Shown here: in pieces, positions 58,326 to 64,000 of the stretch | Layout: each line of letters opens with the position of its first letter | Position numbering within the stretch: position 1 is the first letter of the stretch | From: Narthecium ossifragum | Taxonomy: Eukaryota > Streptophyta > Magnoliopsida > Dioscoreales > Nartheciaceae | DNA: 64,000 nucleotides | Direction of reading: 5' to 3' | Assembly: GCA_963920575.1 (NCBI GenBank) | Contig: OY986972.1 | Span: forward strand, 24,228,672-24,292,671 | The notes under the pieces: model-generated | Databases searched by the model: none | What the model was told of the DNA's origin: nothing | What the model saw: only the letters and a program-made list of their open reading frames with translations | Position numbers and translations under genes: made by a program

Positions 58326-59861
58326 CTAGCGAGCTTCTAAGGATATTGTGACACCAATTGAAGCTTCAACACTTCGTTTATTAGAACTCACATCTAACTT
58401 AGCAGAACATTTCGCAAAACTATACGCTGGTTGCTTGGGAGAAGGTATGCTCGCAAATTCTCTACTAAGAAAGGAAACGATAGTAGTCATGTTTGGTCTA
58501 TCCTTCGGTTTCTCTTGAACACACAACATACCCAGTTTAATGCATCTTAGTAGCTCATCAATCAGAAATTGGCAATCCAATACTGGATCAACCAGCTCCA
58601 GAGAACGATCTTTTTCCCACAGATCCCATACCTGCAAGACCATTTATGCCCAAGAGAAAAATTACTGATCGATCTTAAATTTCAAGACATGCAGAATTGA
58701 AAGGTCATACATATCCTGGAAGACTCCATGAATCAGAGATGCGTGAAAATTTCGTATTGCACTTTCCACTGATTATTTCTAGCAGCAACACCCCGAAGCT
58801 GAAGACATCAGACTTCTCCGAGAAGTGCCCATGCAAAGCGTACTCAGGAGGCATGTAGCCACTGCCATGAATTTTTTTTTATCAGCGCAAGTGATTCATA
58901 TATAAATGACTTCGATCTGCGAGTTCAGGCAAACGAATGGGAAGTTAGACTTACAATGTACCCACGATTCTAATAGGATTTAAAAGAGAGGAGGAAGAAA
59001 AAGCAAGCAAGCACAGACACAAGATTTACGTGGTTCACCCCATAATAGGGCTGCGTCCACGGAGTCGCTGGAGGTTTTCACTATCTTAGAGGCAAAGAGC
59101 CAGTTACAAGTTACAAATGACGGTCGTCCATACAAACCCTCATATCCTAGGGTTTCAGCACATAGGGAATAGAAAATTACATAAACTACCCCTATCAACG
59201 GATCTTCAAATCCATTTTTGTTCCGGGGGCGCTGCCCCGGACCCCGTCAACTCTGGGTAGTGGGTCATGGTCGGGTCCGGAATAATCAGGCTCCACAAAC
59301 TCAACAGATTCTTTTCGTATTTCCTTAGTTCTCTTCTTTGCTGAAGATTCTTGCCATGCCAAAGTCCGATATCTCGGGGTTCAACTCTACGTCCAAAAGA
59401 ATATTACCAGCTTTAAGATCTCTGTGGATAACTCTCAATCTAGAGTACTTATGGAGATAAAGGAGCCCTTGTGCAATCCCCTCGATGATTTGCATGCGTT
59501 TGCTCCAGTTTAGTGTTTTGCATCTTTCTTTTTTTTTTTTGATCTGTTTGACCATCATTTCAAGCAATTAATTCAGATGCATTCTTAAGACGCAACAGCT
59601 GCATAATTTTTTTATAGTGATTATGGAGAAATGAGAAGGGTAACACATACCAAAGAGCAGTTTGTCCAAGCTATTATTTGGCATGTACTCATAGATCAAC
59701 ATCTTCTCTTTACCTTTAGTGCAGAAACCTACAAGTCTCACAAGGTTTGTATGCTGCAACCTACCAATCAGCTTCACTTCATTCTTGAACTCCAGCAGCC
59801 CTTGCCCTGAGCTGCTTGATAGCCTTTTCACTGCCACTTCTTGTCCATCTGCTAGTATCCT
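58326..59861 (-). pseudogene. SRLK pseudogene 11 (kinase exons 4-7, stop and insertion)
   Basis: Exons in coding order: 59861-59651 (exon 4, intact, [18 protein letters not shown] with QEVAVKRL), 59543-58955 (exon 5, broken), 58861-58711 (exon 6), 58631-58326 (exon 7, ending SLEAR). Exon 5 keeps [11 protein letters not shown] and [10 protein letters not shown] but has a TAA stop right after FSKEEN in the activation segment. It is then split by a 335-bp insertion (58972-59306). The start of exon 5 has an A-run giving QKKKERC in frame. Exons 1-3 are absent because a TIR element occupies the intron from about 59914. Without the ectodomain and with the stop, it cannot make a receptor. Confidence 0.92.
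58972..59306 (-). mobile_element. Small insertion, probable TRIM-type solo LTR (335 bp)
   Basis: It lies inside exon 5 of pseudogene 11, flanked by GATTCT (58966-58971 and 59307-59312). On the minus strand it begins TGTTGAGTTTGTGGAGCC. It contains TTTACGTGGTTCACCCC and TGCGTCCACGG on the plus strand, words typical of plant terminal-repeat retrotransposons in miniature. The other end (CCTATT) is not the usual CA. Confidence 0.65.
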
Positions 59862-59939
59862 CTGTTTGATTCCAAAAAACATAAGAGATCCACTTGATAT
59901 ACTTAACGAGTGTGAATGACCCTATGTTTGCAGTAACTT

Positions 59940-60730
59940 GTACTAACTTTTCATTTCCGGAAAATAACTACCAAACAATTGACATATGATGAAAAGTAAG
60001 TACCAATTTGTTACCATTTTTTGAAAAGTAACTACCAAAATAATAATTTGACACACAATGGAAAGTAACTACCAATTTTATACCAATTTTCAAAAAGTAA
60101 CTACAAAAACACAATTGACATACGATGGAAAGTAACTAGCAATTTGCGTCTATTTTCTGAAAAGTAACTACCAATTTTCAAAAAAATTGTAGTTACTTTT
60201 CAATTTTTGTTGGGGAATATCACTTTTTAAATATTTGTAGTTTCTTTTCAATTTTTATAGTTAATTTCCATTTTTTTTCAAATTTTGTGGGGGGATATTA
60301 CTTTCAAATATTGAGAAAAATTTGGAAGTAACTTTTAATTTTTTAGTTACATTTTAATTTGTAGTTACTTTTCAATTTGTAGTTAAAATACTGTAAAATA
60401 TTACGAAAAAATATGGAAGTTACTTTTCAATTTGTAGTTAAAAAATTGAAAAATATTGTGTAAAATATTTGTAGTTACTTTCTATTTTTTTTCAATTTTT
60501 GGATGAAATTCACTTTCCAATAATTGTAGTCACTTTTCAATAATTGTAGTTACTTTTCAATTATTGTTGGGGAAATTCACTTTCCAATATTTTGAGGGAT
60601 ATTCAGTTTCCAATATTTTGGTATTTTTTGTAGTTACTTTCCGCAACAATTTTGGTATTTTTGGTAGTTACTTTTCAGTTTTTTTAGTAGTTACTTTACA
60701 GTTTTTTTTACGTAGTTACTTTCCGATATT
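59940..60730. repeat. GTAGTTACTT satellite, second locus
   Basis: Degenerate AT-rich repeats of AAAAGTAACTACCAA (left part) and TTGTAGTTACTTTTCAATTT (right part), so the motif switches strand near 60180. It matches the satellite at 15370-16560. Confidence 0.8.
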
Positions 60731-60817
60731 TTTTATTACATTTTCCTTCTTTTTTAACCATTTCCAGGTTTTTATACATTTTAGTAAAAGCTGTAACTAG
60801 GAATACGAACAGTCACG

Positions 60818-61650
60818 AGTCATTATATATGCACAACAATAATCTATATGTGCACCACTATTTTTTAAAAATACCGAAAATACCCTTCTTCATCTCTCTC
60901 GTGGTGGTGCGGGCCACCGGCGACAGGGTGGCCGGGGTGGGCTTTGGCGGTCGGCGAGGCCGAGCGGTGGAGGGCGAGAGAGAGCAGACGAGAGGGAGAG
61001 GGAGAGGGAGAGGGAGTAACGACGAAGACGTTCGCCGCCGCCTGCTACGGATCCGTCTTCACCGTGACGTCGTCCCTCCTCTCCACGCTCTGCATCGCCG
61101 CCGAGTGGCTGGCGATCGACGACGACTACGACAACGGAGGCGTGTTCTGGCGGCTGTAGGAGTGCTTCCAGCGGGAGGTCGCCGGCGACGCGGCAGCCGC
61201 GGCGCACGAGTAGGAGCGATGAGATCTCGCCAGCCGAGGGTCGAGGGCGAGTGGGGTAGCTGGATCTGATGGTCTTGGCGGTAGAGGAGGTCGGAGGCGG
61301 CGATGTTGGAGGATGGCGGCGCTAGATTCCGATGGAGAAGGTGGGGGCGCTGGATTTGGGTGGGGTTGCAGGAGACGAGGAAGAGAGTGGCGGATAGAGA
61401 GCTCGGGGTGGAGGATAGAGGCCGAGGTCGGGGTTTCGAGAGAGGGAAGGGGGTCGCAGGAGTTGGGGAAACTGGCGGCGGAAGGTTGCTGGCCATGCTC
61501 AAGCTCGCCGATAAGGCCAGCACCACCACCATCACAGTGGGTACAGTAAAGGATAAGGGTGTCATTCTGCAATGTATAATGGTAATTTAGACATTTCATA
61601 TGAAATGCCAGTGCACTTATACATTATAGTTGTGCATATAAAATCACCCA
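60818..61650. mobile_element. Small GC-rich TIR element with possible captured gene sequence
   Basis: Inverted ends: CATTATATATGCACAACAAT and TATATGTGCACC on the left, the complement GTGCACTTATACATTATAG and TTGTGCATATAAAATCAC on the right. AGTCAC lies just outside both ends as a possible partial target duplication. The interior (60890-61560) is strongly GC-rich, unlike its surroundings, with a frame containing AAACYGSVFTVTSSLLSTLC and IAAEWLAIDDDYDNGGVFW. I do not recognise the source gene. The layout is that of a Pack-MULE. Confidence 0.55.
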
Positions 61651-61817
61651 ATAGTCACTGGGAAGGGAAGATAGGATGGGGATCTTGGAAATGCATTTTA
61701 ATAATAAAAAATTACAGTGGTAAAAAAGGAGACTAAACGGCTTAAAAACTTCTAAACGAACTATAGAGCAAACAACTTCTCCCAAATGGACTATTCATCA
61801 ATTATCCGTATATAAAA

Positions 61818-62253
61818 GGTTAAATTTCATAGTAGTCTCCGGGGTCTTCGTTAATTACATATTAGTCCCTAAATTACTTACAATATCAAAATAATCCTTG
61901 TAATCTACCAAACGATTTCAAAATGCAACTTCTATCCAACAACGTATAGTCAAGGGACTCAATCAAGATTGAAACCCAACCACACCGTGTTAAAAAATAA
62001 AAAATGCCCCTGTATAACAAGACTAAACAAATATTTTGATTTTGGCTCGATTTACAATTAAGTAATTTCCAGGTAATGCTATTTCCTTCTAACAGCAACT
62101 TTAGGAATATTATGCGTATATTCCTTGGAATTTATGGTCATGGCTGTTTTTGAAGTCATTTGTTAGACTTCAAGGATTGCTTTGATATTGTTAGGTTTCT
62201 AGAGACCAATATGTAACTAAAAAAGATTTCAGAGACTAATAAGACATTAAACT
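61818..62253. mobile_element. MULE-type MITE, 436 bp, with 9-bp target duplication
   Basis: The 9-bp duplication TATATAAAA flanks it (61809-61817 and 62254-62262). Inverted ends: GGTTAAATTTCATAGTAGTC at the left; the complement GACTAATAAGACATTAAACT at the right. It contains TATAACAAGACTAAACAAAT at 62011-62030, the unoccupied counterpart of the MULE insertion site at 52042/56438. No coding capacity. Confidence 0.85.
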
Positions 62254-62262
62254 TATATAAAA

Positions 62263-63057
62263 CAGCTTAGATTTATGAATTATGTGGTGAAATTAACGTA
62301 ATATAATAGTCTAAACAAAAAAAAACCAGTTTTACAGCAAAAGAGTCCTAAATCAGTTGCATGGGAGGGCAAGTTTTCTATTTATTTTCTACATATCATA
62401 TTCTTGTCATTCTCATCCATGAACCCTTGAGTGGGACAGTCAAGTCTTCTCATTAGCGCTTGTCCGTTAAGGCTGAACTGCCTTGTGTATATTTACATTG
62501 ACCAGTCAAGTCTACACCTAAATTGATATAAATTTTAGTAGTTAAGCTTCAGAAGTAAATTGGTCGATTTAATCTCCGCGGTGATCGTTAAATAACCGGC
62601 GAGTGAATGCAGGACAGGTGCTTGCTGTTTATGACAATGAGGGGAAGAAAATTTGGTAATTTGTCGGAAAGAAGGCTGCAAATTCTGCAGTTAAGGCTTT
62701 CATGGCATTGTGATGGAATCTGATTCCCGGTGTGTTGCAGAATACGTACAGAATACACTATTTGGAAAATTGGTTTCTGAAAGAATGATTTCGCTGATTA
62801 GTTGAGCTTTTCTCCAAGGATGGTTTCTCCTAGAATGACTAATTCTATTCTGCATCAACTCAATTTATAGGTAGAACACTATAGAACACTTCAATTATAT
62901 GAATAAAAGTGCATCAGAAAATAATATGTGCAAGCTCTTTCGTGTACTCTTTTCTGACCAGGATTCGGGCCACAAATACCACATGTAAGTCTGTTTGTCT
63001 TCAAATAATTTTCGCGATGTGAACAGCATACAGAGGAGCATGGAAATCAGATCTTCA
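62263..63057. other. Spacer with RNase H relic upstream of pseudogene 12 end
   Basis: 62600-62765 (GAATGCAGGACAGGTGCTTG, GACAATGAGGGGAAG, GGAATCTGATTCCCGGTGTG) is a shorter, decayed copy of the RNase H relic at 57715-57910. 62860-63057 resembles the 3' flank of pseudogene 11 (58130-58325). No gene. Confidence 0.5.
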
Positions 63058-63554
63058 CTAGCGAGCTTCTAAGGAAATTGTGACACCATTCGAAGCTTCA
63101 ACACTTGGTCTACTAGAATTTGCATCTAACTTGGCAGAACGATTCGCAAAACAAAACGCAGGTTGCTTGGGAGAAGGTATGCTTGCAAATTCTCTACTAA
63201 GAAAGGAAAGGACAGTAGTCATGTTTGGTCTATCCTTTGGCCTCTCTTGAACACACAACAGACCCACTTTAATACATCTTAGTAGCTCATCAACCAGAAA
63301 TCCGCCATCCAGTACTGGATCAACCAGTTCCAAAGGCCGATCTCTTTCCCACAGATCCCATATCTGCAACACCATTCGCCGAGAAAACAAATTACTCATA
63401 GATCTCCTAAATTTCAAGACTTGCAGAATTGAGAGGCCAGGCCATACATATCGTGGAAGACTCCATGAGTCACCGATGCGTGAGAAGTGCATGTTCCCCT
63501 TGCCACTGACAATTTCCAGGAGCAGTGCTCCAAAGCTGAAGACATCGGACTTCC
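63058..63554 (-). pseudogene. SRLK pseudogene 12 (last exon plus half of exon 6)
   Basis: The last exon (63363-63058) is intact: [20 protein letters not shown] to SLEAR. Exon 6 is present only from [20 protein letters not shown] (about 63554) to its donor (63448). At 63554 it joins an LTR A-type fragment, so everything upstream (exons 1-5) is gone from this position. Confidence 0.9.
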
Positions 63555-63718
63555 GTGCTGAAAATGCCCAATTGACTTTTTTTAGGTCCGAAATCGATAC
63601 AACTCCATTTGTAAGCTCCTCTATGTGAAATATCATGAAATTTATTAGAAATGCATTGCTTAAAAGATAATAAATGCAAGTTAAAGGGGGTAAATTGGAC
63701 ATATTTTGTGAATCATCA
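63555..63718 (-). mobile_element. LTR A-type fragment abutting pseudogene 12
   Basis: On the minus strand it begins TGATGATTCACAAAATATG at 63718 and matches 46264-46425 and the 5' block of LTR A. Its other end is the break in SRLK exon 6. The paired-site array seen at 46032-46256 is missing here. Confidence 0.65.
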
Positions 63719-64000
63719 ATCAGCACCATAATCATGCTATTGTTCATGTACCATTATTGCAAGTCAAAATTTCTTATAATGGAATCTAGATTAGAGCTGA
63801 CAAAAGTTACAGGCTTGTTTATGGTTTGTAGCAGTGCAATAGTCGGACCAAGAAACAATGTTGTAAAAGCTGAGGTATTTTATCAGACAGACGATGCCTG
63901 ATCCTCAAGTCACAATGGACGCATGAGAGGTGCTTGCTGTTATGACAATCAGGGGAGGAAAATTTGGGAATGTGCTTCATGGATTGTATAAGAAGGCTTT
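63719..64000 (+). repeat. Duplicated unit matching 46426-46720, running off the window
   Basis: Very similar to 46426-46720 through GGAATCTAGATTAGAGCTGA, GCAATAGTCGGACCAAGAAA, and GAAAATTTGGGAATGTGC. It continues past the window end. It includes the decayed RNase H relic. In the 46-kb copy the same sequence leads directly into the 3' flank of gene 9, so another SRLK 3' end may lie just beyond 64000. Confidence 0.6.

Larger units (their letters stand above)
59914..61803. mobile_element. Second element of the TTTAGTCTCTT / GTAGTTACTT family (left end lost)
   Basis: The right end (61723-61803: AGGAGACTAAACGGCTTAAA, TATAGAGCAAACAA, CAATTATC) matches the right end of the element at 14322-18613. 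59940-60730 is filled with GTAACTACCAA / GTAGTTACTTTTCAATTT repeats, the same motif as 15370-16560. The left terminus is not recognisable. It occupies intron 3 of SRLK pseudogene 11 and hosts the smaller TIR element at 60818-61650. Confidence 0.6.

Overview
The window is plant nuclear DNA. It holds a tandem cluster of G-type lectin S-receptor-like serine/threonine receptor kinase genes (SRLKs) embedded in dense plant transposable elements: solo LTRs, Mutator-like elements and L1 retroposons. Split genes with GT-AG introns, MULE terminal inverted repeats, L1 target-site duplications and TG...CA LTRs all point to a flowering plant. The GC-rich first exon followed by AT-rich kinase exons in the plus-strand genes is a pattern common in monocots, but I cannot name the species. 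All coordinates were counted by hand; splice sites were fixed by reading frame and by comparing paralogues.

Layout. At 1-4035 there is repeat-rich flank with one solo LTR. At 4036-6793 lies SRLK pseudogene 1, split by a solo LTR. At 6794-12306 are nested LTRs and an L1 fragment. At 14128-18722 is a second copy of the pseudogene 1 upstream flank, carrying a large MULE-type element with an inner Pack-MULE. Plus-strand SRLKs follow: gene 2 (18723-22259, 810 aa), pseudogene 3 (23575-26287), gene 4 (27891-31587, 816 aa) and gene 5 (32802-36354, 786 aa). Beyond about 38 kb every SRLK is on the minus strand and belongs to a second subfamily: a fragment (38138-38452), gene 7 (39044-42206, 816 aa), pseudogene 8 (42806-43449), gene 9 (46911-49921, 824 aa), a fragment (51540-51646), pseudogene 11 (58326-59861) and pseudogene 12 (63058-63554). 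The two arrays face each other tail to tail near 36.4-38.1 kb.

The five intact models share one architecture: signal peptide, bulb-type lectin, S-locus glycoprotein region, EGF-like/PAN region, one membrane helix, kinase with K, HRD and DFG, and a C-terminal tail. All have seven exons with the same intron phases. Such proteins are plasma-membrane receptor kinases; ligands cannot be inferred. A 4.4-kb MULE (52051-56437) carries a decayed transposase gene and, on the opposite strand, a GRF-type zinc-finger gene with a C-terminal hydrophobic helix.

The most unusual signal is in the LTRs. Several solo LTRs contain arrays of the palindrome GATCGATC arranged in pairs 19-23 bp apart (mostly exactly 21 or 22). 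In two of them the last palindrome starts exactly 72 bp upstream of the TATA box. A related LTR fragment at about 46.0-46.4 kb keeps the 21-bp pair spacing but uses a different palindrome (CTYGAG).
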